The notes beneath the pieces are model-generated. The model saw nothing but the letters and a program-made list of their open reading frames with translations, had not been told where the DNA came from and made no database searches. Position numbers and translations under genes: made by a program. A DNA stretch of 64,000 bases from Mytilus edulis. Taxonomy: Eukaryota > Mollusca > Bivalvia > Mytilida > Mytilidae. This document shows positions 22,873-35,430 of this stretch, piece after piece; the first letter of the stretch is position 1, and each line of letters begins with the position of its first letter. The stretch is taken from NCBI RefSeq assembly GCF_963676685.1, contig NC_092353.1, positions 11,681,734 to 11,745,733 of the forward strand, given 5' to 3'.

Positions 22873-24362
22873 ATATTACATGATCCATTACCCTGCAAGA
22901 TAAATCGTTGACTATGTATTCAGTCATTTTATATATGTTGTGTACAAGTTATCATTTTGTACAAATTATAATTTGTACAAAAATATTGTACAAATTATAA
23001 TTTGTATTTTGACTTTGTACAAATTGCAATTTGTACAAAAATGGACTAAAAATCACTTACAACTTTTACAATAATTTATCATATAGGTTTTGGTGAAAAA
23101 GGCATAGATACACATTATTGAATTGCTATTAAATGACCACATTTTGCAAACCATCTTTTGACTCTCAAATCGATGATGACCTGTTTAACAGGTATAACTG
23201 CTTCACATAACGAACGTTGAAAATTAGGAACCGTTGCTGTAAATAAACATTTGTATTTCACTGTTTCAGTTAGACTTTTAATAAATATCCAGAAAGAAAG
23301 CGAGATTAAACACCCCATTTGGTTAGGAATATGACTATGCTAAAGTTAGGAGTATGTCAGTTGTTTTTCTGTCGTTTTTTTATCAATGTTTTTTTTTCCA
23401 ACAAGGATCTTTGTTTTATAAATATCTATGACTGTGCATAAAACTTAACGGAAATCAGTTGAGACAATCTAAACTTTAAAACCAACATAAAACTTTTGCA
23501 GAACAAACAGACGGACTTTTATTTTATAAGAAAACTAGTTGTTGTAGTATTATAAAATCATCTTACTCAATGACATTGAACCATCAATCTTTTCACAAAA
23601 TAAAGTGAAGCGGAATAAGTCATGTAACTCCAATTTTTTTATATACCAATTACAAATATAAATTTTCACTTGATTAAAGAAAGATTTGACTGTTTTCATG
23701 GAATTCATGAAATAACAAATAAGTGGCAACAAGTCTTTTGAGATCCTTTTCAAGATCATCAAAATGCTGTACACGATCTTTCACGATACAAAATATTAAA
23801 TTTTACAAATTAAATCGTTTTTGCAAAGTTTCTGAATAAAAACAAATCCTCAAAAAAAAGATAAGAACTAATCAAGTAGTACTATTAACTGATTTTTTTT
23901 TAAGAAAAAGAAGTTTATGTATTTAATATTTGAAAAAAAATCTTATTTGTTTACTTTTTTTTTCTCTCAAAAATTTCGAAGATCAATCTGCCTTTTGTAG
24001 TTGTGTAAAAACGGTGTATTTTGTTAATAAGGTTTAGTGTGTGGTCAGTTAATTACAATTAAATCGTGTGAATCAATGCATTTTTCACTAAAATTCATAT
24101 TTAGAACTGTTGTACAAGTTATAAGTGAATTTTGGTCACATTTTGTACAAATTGTAATTTGTACAGACACGTTTTGTACAAATTATAATTTGTACAAAGT
24201 CAAAATACAAATTATAATTTGTACAATATTTTTGTACAAATTATAATTTGTACAAAATGATAACTTGTACACAACATATACATATATATATATTATATAA
24301 AATGACTGAATAAATAGTCAACGATTAATCTTACATGTACAGGACGATGGATCATGTAATAT
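22873..24362. mobile_element. Foldback element built on perfect palindromes
   Basis: The outer arms are inverted: ATATTACATGATCCAT at 22873 is matched by its complement ending at 24362, and the arms share AATCGTTGACTAT(T/G)TATTCAG, TGTTGTGTACAAGTTATC and the palindromes between. Each arm carries three or four copies of a 24-nt palindrome whose half-site is TTGTACAAATTA (left 22950-23040, right 24150-24260), seven in all, some with one or two changes. The ~1.1-kb middle has short minus-strand frames (23115-23318 and 23550-23774) that I cannot link to any family. No target duplication was resolved. Confidence 0.72.
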
Positions 24363-25590
24363 ACATATATATAAATTAAATATAAATTTCAAAATGCTCT
24401 TAAAGTCCTTCAATTTTCGACATTCTTTCTCCTATATATATCGGTACAAATTGCACTGCAATATATGCACATTTTTTATTTTTAAAAAGGATGCGTTTCC
24501 TACCAGTTACAACGCAGGTTTTTACTGACAATTCCTGCCTGTATATAAAACAACTTTTAAAAATTGTGACTTGGATGGAGAGTTTTCTGAATGGCATTCA
24601 TACTACATCTTCTTCTATTGTACGGATAGAGCTGACTTTCAAGTTTTTTCTATTTATAAACATACTTTTTTACTGTGTGTAATATATGTACAGGACAACA
24701 AAACCACAAAATTGCAAAACAGTACAATAGACAATACAAAATACTACATGTAACAGCTGGCTCCTTTACAAAAAAAAAAGGCGTACAAGGAAAGACAACT
24801 GAAACAGTCGTAAATTATTGCACTGATCTATAACAAATTTGATCAAAATCAACATATGCATAAACTACTTGACAATTATTTTTTGCATCGTATAAATTAA
24901 ATATAACTTTGTTAAGTGGGATATTCGTCGTTTCGTGACTTGTGGTTAGTTACATAATGCTTTAAAATATATTCACGAAAAAAGATTAATTAAGGTTAAT
25001 TAACAAGAAGTGTGTATATATACTTTTGAAAGGAAGTTAGACTATTAGGATATTACGTGGCTATCACCAAACAACAGGTTCGTAATATATAACTTCAGCG
25101 TCCCTGTCGTTAGAGTAAAAATAACTCTTTTTTTTATATAAACTGGAATCAAAAAGTTGACCAACATTTTTTTCTTAGTATTTTTTTTAATGTTTCGCTG
25201 ATCGTTGACAGCTTAGTTTTCAGTGAAATATTTCATTTGTATTCAAAATGAGATCAATTTAACAATCATTCCAATTTTTAAAATACACACAATGAAAAAA
25301 GTTGACACATTGGCGTATGTGAAAGTGGTCAAGTAAGTTTTAATTCGAAGTAAAGATTTATCGTGTCTCTCATCAAATTTGATATGAAATATTCAAATGC
25401 ATAGTAAATAAATGATATCTATAGACAGAACGTTTTTGGGTTCTACATCAACATGAGAACAAATATTCTAACTATAATGCTTTATATAAAAAGTGCAGTA
25501 GTATACATAAAACATTCTTATATAATATAATTAAAAATTAACGGATTATCATTTATATGCGAACTTAATTACAATTGAACACAAGACGGG
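24363..25590. other. No gene; small repeat fragment near 24570-24620
   Basis: GACTTGGATGGAGAG, TGGCATTCATAC and ACATCTTCTTC near 24568-24618 are pieces of the ubiquitous repeat also seen at 47600-47640 and 52065-52105. The rest is AT-rich with nothing I can support. Confidence 0.45.
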
Positions 25591-25610
25591 TAAGGTATCG
25601 TTAACAGTAT

Positions 25611-25703
25611 CAACAGCTAGTGCTATACAACTTCCGGTGTCAACAGCTGGTGCTATACAACTTCCGGTGTCAACAGCTAGTGCTATACAACTTCCGGTGT
25701 CAA
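25611..25703. repeat. 30-bp tandem repeat, three copies, at the kinase stop codon
   Basis: The unit, with core TGCTATACAACTTCCGGTGT followed by CAACAGCT(A/G)G, is repeated three times almost perfectly. The rightmost copy overlaps the last codons and stop codon (complement of CTA at 25683) of the minus-strand kinase. The two other copies lie in its 3' UTR and each repeats the terminal codons with their stop. Confidence 0.85.
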
Positions 25704-28700
25704 CCATTTATGTTCTAGAATATCATGCATTGCTATCCTTCTGTCTTCGTCGACTGTTAGCATCTTAGTCAGCAAATCCCTGCATTCTGAAATATTCATA
25801 AGACATTTGTTTATACATTATAACTATATTGTTGCAGTGTTGCATTTAGTTATCGGTATGTGATACATTTTCAGTAACTCACAGCACGGGCGCTTATGCA
25901 TACAACTACTTAAGTTAAGATTTGTTCTGAACGACCGGATTGTTCTACATGTCCGACAATAAATTAAAACCATTCAACCTGTTTACCAACCCTATCAACT
26001 TCAAGCTGGGTCCCATTTCCTCCATAACAGAGCTTCTGAATCACTAATTTTATATGAAATTGCACTCTTGTAAAAGTGTGAATTATAGGGTTGAGTAAAC
26101 TAACCTTCAGAAATGTTGCAGTTATTTCACAATCTTGTAAACTGATATTTAAAGTATGGCTATACTGCATACGAAACTTACCTTCAGAAATTGTGGAGGG
26201 AATTTCACAGCCTTGTAAAATACTAAAGTATAGGGATACAAAATTGTTTTTGGATTCCATGGTAAACGGTAAAGTTCCAATCAAAAGGTAAAATAAATTT
26301 ACTCCTCTGAAAAAATATCAAAATCACGTTAAACAATTCAAACAGCAGAACTAGTTTAGGCTCTGTCTACCAATTGCATATCAGAATTATGGTGTTATTG
26401 TTAATCAAATTATCTATCTATTGATAACCAGAATCTTAAGGTTTTTGCCGGTTTATTTACGGTTCTCTGTGTAAAATTAATCAAAAACCTTTTTTGTTAC
26501 ATTATAATAACTCGAGATTTTCTATCTTTTAATGATAATCACAATAAGATTCATAAATGTTGTACGAGAAAAGTAGTGAAAATATATAGTTATAACACAA
26601 TCTATATCCTTTTACTTTAACTTAAGGTAAACATTCAATTTGACTGAGTGACCATTTTATTTTTAAGCCATATTCGGTGGTGTATTCAGGGGAAGGCACG
26701 TACCTTTGATAGGAAATATATTTTAACAATTAAATCAATTTTGTTAAGCATCGGTCTGTCAGGCGGTAAATAACCAATTTGATGTAAATGCGCCACAATC
26801 CTAGATTTGCCCCTTATCTTTACAAAGGAAGACAGTGATTGAAATCTAGCCTTTTATGAAAGTGTAAGAATATTCTGAAACTTTAGCCGATAGGCTTAAG
26901 ATAACTGAGAGTAATGATTACTGACTTAATAATTTTACGGTTCGTAGATATAATTATTAGTACTTGAAGACACTATATACCCATTAAATAATTAACATGC
27001 TAATTTTACGGTTTTAGACTGAAATGTTAGTACTTACAGACTCCATATATCTGACGCTGTAGTATAGTTTCTCTTACTAAGAACTTCCGGTGCAATGAAC
27101 GAAGGAGAACCACAAAAGTGAAGTTTGTTTTCTATTCCTTCAAGACTGGTACTCAATCCGAAATCTAATCAATGAAAATTAATATGTAAAAGATTACTAT
27201 ATATTGAGTATCTAACTTTACATCGTTTACACAGTGATACTGTAAAATAGCGATGTCGATATTAAAATTTGAGGTTGATTTGGTGTAATGTTGAGCTTTT
27301 TGTATCGGGAAACAGAAAAGAACGGTTATGGGTTTATTAATTCATAACATAAAATATCGACACATATTTGAAGATAAAACAAAGAAGAGTCAATCCCAGT
27401 AGTTCAAATTGAGGATATATGGAAACCAACTAGAACTCAACATATAAGTAACTTGTTTCAACGATGTAGTTAATCAGGTTCGACGTACTGTTGGAGGATT
27501 GGAACATTGAAAGCAAATAACATCAACAATTTCCTATATCCGACATAATTCTGATAACAAACTATTAGATTGCCTGTATATATTAAATATTTAATCAAAG
27601 ACTACCTGCTATTTTCACTTTTCCATCTTTTTCTAAAACCATGTTATCTAGTTTTAAATCCCTGTAAAATAAAAATCACTATTATTAACCACATCTTCTT
27701 ATTTATACTTATGTATATTATATATCATGTTTTTAAAGGTTTTATTTATCCATGTTTTCAATATGTCTTCAATAATTAAGTGCATTCGTAAAGAAACAAA
27801 AAAGTTTCGTTTATATATTATGACATTGTATCAGCCGCATATTTGCAAAAACTGAAAATTTATTTTTTTGTTATCTATTTACCAGATCAGCTTAAAATAT
27901 CTAAACACGTTGTTAATAATAGTAAGAACCTTAAATCCATGCTCTACGGCCGATAAGGGCCATTCAAATAAAAATATTATGTCGTAATTAAGACATAGCA
28001 TGTCGTAATTACGACATAGCATTGTCGTAATAACGACATCACTATGTCGTAATTTTGACATAACATGTCGTTATAACGACATCGCTATGTCATAATTTCG
28101 AATTAACATGTCGTTATAACGACATAGCGATGTCTAATTTCGACATAATATGTCGTTATTACAACATGAAATTACGACAAAGCGATGTCGTTATAACGAC
28201 ATGTAATGTCGAAATTACGACATAGCGATGTCGTAATAACGACATGTTATGTCGAAATTACGACATCGCTATGTCGTTATAACGACATGTTATGTTGCGT
28301 TTGACATGATCCGAAGTTAAATATGGCCGCCAGTCAGGACAAAGTTTGTATCAAAACCCTAATGTAAACATATTCATTTTTTTTTAGAGTGATAAATTCT
28401 GATTTCAATCAAGCTTGATTGATATTAAAGTTATTTACTCTATATGTATGGACATGATAGAACTTTATTTCATAATCAAGTCGAATAGGACCCTTTAGCC
28501 TCTATTATATTTGGCATGTATATATGTAGCAAGAAGATGTGTTTAGTACTCGAAGGGTAATGTGTGCTTTTGCAATTGCCTGTCTTCTGTCATCGTCTGT
28601 AGTTACCGTTTACTTTTATTTCTGATTTCGTTTAAGTAAAATAAAAAAAAAATTTCCGTTTTGGTCTGAAGAGCTTGGTCTATTTAAAATGAAGTTGCTG

Positions 28701-30056
28701 TCGAATTGCCTTATATTGATTATGGATGGAGAAGCACATTTATCTTGTTTATCCTTCATATATGAATAATATATTTTGTTTTCTGCGAGTTACCTGTGTA
28801 AGACGCCTTTATTGTGCATATAGTGTACAGCTGAACAGATCTGTCTCATGATAGATTTACCCTCCGTTTCATCTATCTGTTTCCTTGAAGACAAGAAAAA
28901 TAGACAGATCTTTGTTAATTAGATATTCAGATAACAATAAGAATAACTATATACAATTCATTGCTCGGTCAAGTTAAAAAAAAATAGAAGAAAGAAATAA
29001 CTGTAACATCTTCATTGGTACTAACATTGATCTTATTTTAAACAGTTTGCTAAATGACTTATTAACGTACGGTTAGCATCGATTGTATTACACTAAACAT
29101 TTACTCGTATTACTACGAAGTATATTATAAATAAATTTATATTGAAGTACATGTGTTGATACCTATATATTGCATTAATGGTTTTAAATCACAATTTTTT
29201 TATTCAAAAAAGTATTTTTTTCTCCTTTTTTTTTAAAGTTAGTATTGGTTCATTATATCTATATACTTGGTTCATCATTTTAACTATAGATATTTTTTTA
29301 CTTTCGTTTTAAATAATCCTTCATATTTTCTCCTTCAACAAGTTCTAAAACCAGATAAAAATTGCGTCCAGTTTCCATCCACTCCAAACAACGTACAATA
29401 TTTGGATGATCTAAACCTTTCTGCACTTTAATTTCACTGCAAAATCGTTTCTTTATTTTCTCCTGCTGCAGAATGGAACTTTTTGGAATTATTTTTATTG
29501 CCACCTAGTAAAATAATTAAAAACACAAACTGAAAGCTAAGCAAAGTCTTATTTTCAAGGTTGAGAAATCACATTAAATTTGGTATGATGTTTTCTAATA
29601 ATTAATTACTTTGTAACCACTTTCCTATGGAACTTTTCAAGTAAATACTGTTAATGTGGTCTGCTACTCTATTGGAATACTTCCACGTTCTGAGTACTAA
29701 ATTAAATGTATAACCGAAACTCAAGATTAAATTATCCAAGTCCTGTTTATAAATATGAAGATCGTAACTGCAGATTCGGGTTACAATGTTTAAAGAAAAC
29801 AATTGATATTAAATACACAAACGTGAACAGTTGATTTCTGTGTATCTATACATTATTATAAACTTAGCATTTGACCTGTGTTTAGACCCACCAAATGTCT
29901 TACCGTTTGTTCATTCTGCAGATGTTTGCCTTCTCGTACAGTGGAGAACGAGCCTTTTCCCAGAGTTTTTCCAATCTTATAGTTTCCCACCTGCTTTCTA
30001 ATATCCAATGGTATAAACTGATCCTGGAAAACATCCTCAAACATCGAGCCGGCCAT
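25683..30056 (-). CDS. Ser/Thr protein kinase, HUNK/SNF1-AMPK-like, 7 exons, 285 aa
   Basis: Coding exons on the minus strand: 30056-29904, 29504-29302, 28883-28794, 27661-27606, 27164-27038, 26306-26182 and 25786-25683. Each intron has GT/AG ends and the phases join to 858 bases with no internal stop. The product is an ATP-dependent Ser/Thr kinase, probably cytosolic. Visible motifs in order: glycine loop GKGSFSTV (about 33-40), VAIK lysine (about 55), alpha-C glutamate in SEIKV, HRDLKLDN catalytic loop, DFG, GSPSFIAPE in the activation segment, SDIWSLGVN and GTLPFT. HRD, DFG and APE are all present, so it should be active. The GVN...GTLPFT stretch and the VGNYKIGKTLGKGSF start resemble HUNK and related CAMK-like kinases. 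Unlike full-length HUNK, it ends a few residues after the kinase domain (HKWLTPEVV). Start chosen at ATG 30056; non-coding upstream exons are possible. Exact family placement is uncertain. Confidence 0.88.
26030..26160 (-). repeat. Degenerate tandem copies of the kinase exon 6 end
   Basis: The last ~55 bases of exon 6 and its donor (26182-26236) are echoed at 26105-26160, including a potential donor (CTTCTGAAG then GTTAGT in minus sense), and more weakly at about 26030-26092. The spacing is about 77 bases. The nearer copy would read close to the exon (LQDCEI against LQGCEI), but one base is missing near its end, so splicing it would shift frame. I read this as decayed tandem duplication of an exon-intron junction, not a working alternative exon. 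Confidence 0.6.
27976..28297. repeat. Palindromic array ATGTCGTTATAACGACAT in kinase intron 3
   Basis: About thirteen to fifteen copies of an 18-bp perfect or near-perfect palindrome (ATGTCGTTATAACGACAT, variants with AATTA or AATAA centres) follow one another every 22-25 bases, joined by short linkers such as AGCG or CGCT that are themselves inverted between halves. The whole ~320 bases can therefore fold back on itself at several scales. It lies between exon 3 (28794) and exon 4 (27661) and has no coding potential. Confidence 0.85.
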
Positions 30057-33000
30057 GGTTAGGGAAACCAGTCATTTCTGTAAGGCATAGAAAACTTATG
30101 AAGACTGACAGAAGGCAAAACAGACATAAGAATATTCATTAATGCTAATATCAGAAAGCGGATACAACTATCAATTTAGGCATAATATGCATTGCTGAAA
30201 ACACAAACACCGACCGTGTCGTCATTAGCTAACGTCAAGGTACCCAAATTGCACCTATTTGGCAAAAATAGCCCCGGAATTCATACAAGATGTCCTAGAG
30301 ACTAAACAATTTGTATTTTTATGATTTAATACTATGCACGTCTTTCAATTTAGGTAAATATATTTAGATATACACAAAACGTTCACAGTGTTTATCTTCG
30401 AAGTGTTCACTGAAAAAGTTATATGTACGGAAACGTCGCCATGCGAGGTAATCAAAACGTCATCCTTTTAAAATATTAAAAAACAATATGTTACAAGCAT
30501 CCATTTCTTAAAAAAAATAAGAGTAAGCATGGACTAATGAAAAAATTACACAAAATTAAAGCTCTGTTGTTCGACTTTTGACGATGCGAAATTAACCACG
30601 GATGCAATTTGGATACTCCTCATTACAGAACGTACCATTAATTATTTGGAGGTCAGTTCAGACTAATTTTTCTATGATTCGATATGGATTTAAAATTAAA
30701 ATTGGTGAAACCATATAGTAAATAATGATATAACTACAAAATAAACACAAAATGGAAACTTTTGCCTGGAGCCTAAATAAACATGAAATCTTTTTAAATT
30801 AATACCGTATAGCTTCTGCCACAACAGACAGAAATTCGAAAAAAGTAAATGGACACTTACATGAACTTGTACGACAAATCAAAGAAGCCTCAATCAAATC
30901 CATAGAAAATATTACAGCGGATGTATGTGTTTAACTTTTTTTTATAAAACTATCAGTCCGTGTTCTCACATCATTAATGTCATAAATTTCTATCTGAATA
31001 CGATATATAGACCAAAGTAAACTACAAGTAGCGTGAAGTACGCCCTAAATTACTAAATCCTCATAACTTTATTGTCAATACACAAACAATTTTAAAGTTT
31101 CAACTCCGAACTTAAAATCTCGTTTTGAGGTAAGTATCCGGCTTATAATGAAGACCAGTGTAATGGACTTACAAATACCGTTTGATATAGATTGTCAATA
31201 AACCCTTAATTGTATATAAAAGACGCTTGAACCCATCTATAGTTTATCATTAAATATTTCCATATCATATTTACATGTGTATTTGTAATTTAAAATTATT
31301 TACAAAAGGGCATTTAAATTTCTTTAAATGGATCCGACTTTTCACATCAAGTGAGGTTTGTTATAAAATTAGGAATTTAACAAAACCCTTTGATTCTGTA
31401 GTAACCTGTTTCATTACATATTTATGTTAAGTAAAAAATGTAGCGGGAATCTGCCAGAATTAACTTTCCTTTAATTGTTGTTACTAAATGTTTGTTATAA
31501 AATTCTTATATTTAAAATAAAATATCGACAAGTTCGTACACGATTATATAACATCAACTATATACTGCCATTTGTTTTGCTTATGTATAATCGTTAAAAA
31601 AATTATTTTGTTCATCTCCTTGAACTAGTTAGTCGGCTAGAATACTTTATTTTCGTTCCTTATTACAAGTACATAAACATTTAACGGGAAAAATGGGAAA
31701 ATTTAATGGAAAACTGAGACATGTATATGAGATCACAGCATAAAAGCCTGAAAGGAAGTAAAAAATGAAAAGCAACACCGCTCTGTTTATTGTTCCTTTT
31801 TTCAAATTTGCAATAAGGGCTTCAACACCGAGCATAAGCTCATCTCTCATAGCAAATGAGAAATTAAATATAAACAAAACAATTAATAATTCGTGTATCA
31901 AAGACCACTTGAAGCTACTTTGTTTTTTAAGCTATTCCAAAAAGTCAGAGAAACAAAAACAGGAATTAAGTTAAGCAAGTATTGAAGCAGTCTCCAGCAA
32001 TTTAATAAAATAAGGAAATTATGATTAATTGGTTTTTTTCGTCAACAATTTACAAAATTTAATGTATTAAATGTACTTGTTATGACTTGTAGACAATTCT
32101 ACACAGATACAAGGATTGCATATTAGGTAGAATATCACTCTAACAGTAGGGTATCTCGGGTAAAATCGACTTTATTGTGTGTAAATAACCTTATTTCTAG
32201 TACAGAAGCTTCAAAATTGTTGTTTAAAAATGTTAGGTAATCTGTATTTACGGTACATATCTTTTAGCTGACTATAAGGTACGTATTATAAAAAAAAATT
32301 ATTGTTGAAGGCTACGCGGTGACCTATTGATGCTTCATTTATACCATGTTGGAATTTTGTCTCAAACTTACAATATCAAATCTTCTGATTTTATAGAATT
32401 TTGAACACATATGCAAATGATATGACATACATTTATCAACGAAAGTACAGATATATAGATGTTCTTCGTCGTTTAACTTTTAGTAGTTGCTGTTTGGCCT
32501 TCACCAAATGTAACGCTAGATTTCAACATTTTGTCTTTGGGTAGCTGTCTTATTGTCGTATACAAAATAATTTTTTTTTTTTTGGCAAAATGATATTCAT
32601 ATCTATACAGACTGTAAGTTATCATTCATCAAGTAAGATTAAGAGGGCTTTTAGAAAATCAAAGTACTATGTACAAACATGTAAAAATTATATACAAACA
32701 AAAATACAGATCGTTAGGTACTCGCAGTTACTAGTTTAAAGCTAACAACATCTGATAAGGTTAATTTTTATAGATCCATGACAAAGATATCAATCAGTAC
32801 ACATCCAATGGATTTAATATAAAGAAGTCATAAACAGTCAAGAGAAAAACTTGATTTTGTGCAATTCCAAACTATAAATATCGATAGAAAGAATGAGCTT
32901 AATGTGCATAGCAGTACTATTTAAAGATGTAAGATATACATGTTATTTGGAGAGTTGTCTCATTTACAATCATACCCCATCATCTTATTATTATGTCATA

Positions 33001-34085
33001 CTTACATATCTCCGATCGTCGCGATATAGCATGTGTGTGCTGAGGTTGCGCAAAGCAAACACTATAATCAATCTATCAACTATATATACTATGAACTGTT
33101 AATATAATATGCTCTATCACTTAATTCCACTTACACACAACGAAAACGATCAATGTCAGCATCTTAAAATTCCATTATTTTTCCAATGAGAAGAAGGATC
33201 ATTGCTGTTAGATGCTTTACATAATATCTGAGGTATCAAAATGTTTCCAGTTCTTTCTATAATATTATTAATCATGTTTTTAAGACCACCCGTCTGTTTA
33301 TTATGTTAAATTATTTACTGTTATATGTTTACAGCCGATTAATTGATTAGGTATTTAAAAATACTAATAACTTAATATTCCGTCAGGTGACCAATAGTTG
33401 TTTATGTCTAAATATTTTTAAAGGACTGAATGGAAAATGTAGCAAGAATATGTGCTTATCGTATTTGTAAATAAAAGCTAATTTCACATGAAATATTCAA
33501 TATTGACTTGTTTCATTGTGTTCATAAAACAAAAATCAGTAAAAAATAGAAAAGAACGGCAAATGACCCGTATGACGTTTATATATGATGAGAACGAATT
33601 CATCATTAGGCATGTATTCTTCAATTTCTTATGCTATGTTTTAAAATAGAATTCGATTTAATTTTTGCATAACAGCATAAGCGTTTACAAACATCTTAAT
33701 AATTTGCTCTTCCTTTTAAATTCCAAAAATATTTTGCATTACAAAATGCCTTTAATCAGCTTAAATATACTATCGAGTGTACTAATGTAAGAACACTATA
33801 CTTATAAAATTAAGCGTGTTTAGATGATGCAATTACAAGAGATTTGTTACATTGTAACGTTTTCTTTTGATATAACAGTAACACATTAATAAAATACGTT
33901 CGAGTTCGGACATAACTTATGTATAAGATGTTTTCATGGAATGTACAATCCCATTGCTGATGTATTTTATAAAGATAGACCGTTACTAGAATCCTAAATA
34001 CAATACGGTATAACTCACTAGAGGAATAACGATGGAATGGGGGATGGTTTTTTAAATAGATAGTTAACGTCCCTAAAAAAGCCTG
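30057..34085. other. No gene seen; possible 5' side of the kinase gene
   Basis: About 4 kb of AT-rich sequence. The part next to 30056 should hold the kinase 5' UTR and promoter, but no TATA or initiator can be defended. A small piece of the ubiquitous repeat (GGAGAGTTGTCTCATTTACAAT) lies at 32948-32985. No exon with coding bias and splice sites stands out. Confidence 0.4.
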
Positions 34086-34089
34086 TTTT

Positions 34090-34275
34090 AGTACAGAAAT
34101 AAGAACATGTGTTTTGATTGCGAATGAGACGCTTGACAACTTTTTTCCAGACACCAAAACGACGTTCAAGTTTAAAACTATATGTACCCTAACAGCATTC
34201 AACAATGAACCGAACCAATACCGCATAGCAAGCTATAAAAGGCCAGGACACCAAAAACTAACAAAAAATTGCAAA
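34090..34275. repeat. Dispersed bivalve repeat copy
   Basis: TTGATTGCGAATGAGACGCTTGACAACTTTTTTCCAGACACCA followed by ATTCAACAATGAAC, ACCGCATAGC and AGCTATAAAAGGCC follows the order of a very common bivalve repeat that I know from memory. Related short pieces (GATTGCAAATGAGACAAC) occur near 1260 and 15635. The 91-codon frame over it is not a gene. Confidence 0.5.
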
Positions 34276-35355
34276 CCAGAATTTAAATGCCAGCGACTAA
34301 TTTCACAAAACGAGAAAATTGACATTTTAGTATACATTTTTGTAAGTTACGACGTTTGTTTTTTGTTTGTCGTAAGAATATTTTGGTGAGAAGAGATCTT
34401 GATTTGTGTACAAAACCATTCCAACATTTAAACATAATATATACAATATATAGAATGTGGCGGGGTTAAACATGTCTGTTTTACAGCTTTTCAGTAATGG
34501 TTTATTGAAAATTCACCCGTTTAACCAATGAAAAAAGAAGTTGCAACAGTGGCAGCCAATAAGGGAATAATTATATAACAACAACAATATCTATGTAACT
34601 GTGATCATAAGGCAGAAGAAACATTTTTCTTTCAAAGAACATCTTCTTTTAAGCGGTTCAAACTTTGTATAGCAGCAAAACAATATCTACAACATCACGT
34701 TTAGAACAACCCATGAAAGAGTCGTAGGATTCCTGTTGCATGGCAACATTTTTGTCCCAATCCAATATACCTTCAGTTTCCTGTGGCAGTCCAATTTCCC
34801 CCATCTATCATCCCGAACAGCCTCTATTATATAATCTACATATTAATTGTATTTACTGTTTATTTGTTTTCGTCCTGAACACGCACGAAATACTTGCCAC
34901 TGGACGTTTAGCAACAAACAAATCACTCAATCGACATGCAGAAGCAGTTAATTGGAAGACGCTTTACAAAAAAGTTCATTGATTTCAAAAAGATCCTTTG
35001 TAGGTAAAATGCTAGAGAATATAAAGTCATGTCATATTTTTGAAATATAACTAAAAAAGAGAGAAAAACAATGTCAACCCTGTGTGATGACGATAGACCT
35101 TGGACCTGAATTTATTAAACTCCAGATGTACAATTTTGAAAAGAAAAAAAACAACAGAAAACATATTTTGCACTTGCTGGCATAAAAACTAGAGCAGCCT
35201 ACAAAAAGAAATCAATTCATAGCTTTTAACTTCATCAAATAGGTAGACATTTCTTTTATGAAAGACACAAAAGAAAAAAAATATTGTCGTCCCCGCTCTC
35301 CCCTTAATTGGTACCTAATTTCCGTTGGCGATGCTACAGTGATAACGAAATCGAC
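34276..35355. other. No gene; short inverted repeat piece near 34450
   Basis: GGCGGGGTTAAACATGTCTG near 34455 is the complement of part of the repeat at 1925-1950. The 80-codon frame at 34740-34982 has no recognisable domain and I leave it uncalled. Confidence 0.4.
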
Positions 35356-35359
35356 TTAC

Positions 35360-35430
35360 CTGACCGACGTATAAAGTTGTCGACCCGATATCAGCATACT
35401 CCTGGGTAACCTGGACTCTTTCAAAATGTT
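35360..35430 (-). other. Possible isolated exon
   Basis: Read on the minus strand, this stretch is open in one frame (QVTQEYADIGSTTLYVGQ) and is followed directly by a strong donor, CAG then GTAAGT, at 35359-35354. Base composition is less AT-rich than around it. No acceptor or partner exon could be fixed and I do not recognise the peptide. It could also be part of an unlisted repeat. Confidence 0.25.

Noticed and set aside
27976-28297. CRISPR-like array of regular short repeats
   Set aside because: Repeats are palindromes with 4-7 base linkers, no unique spacers, and lie in a eukaryotic intron.
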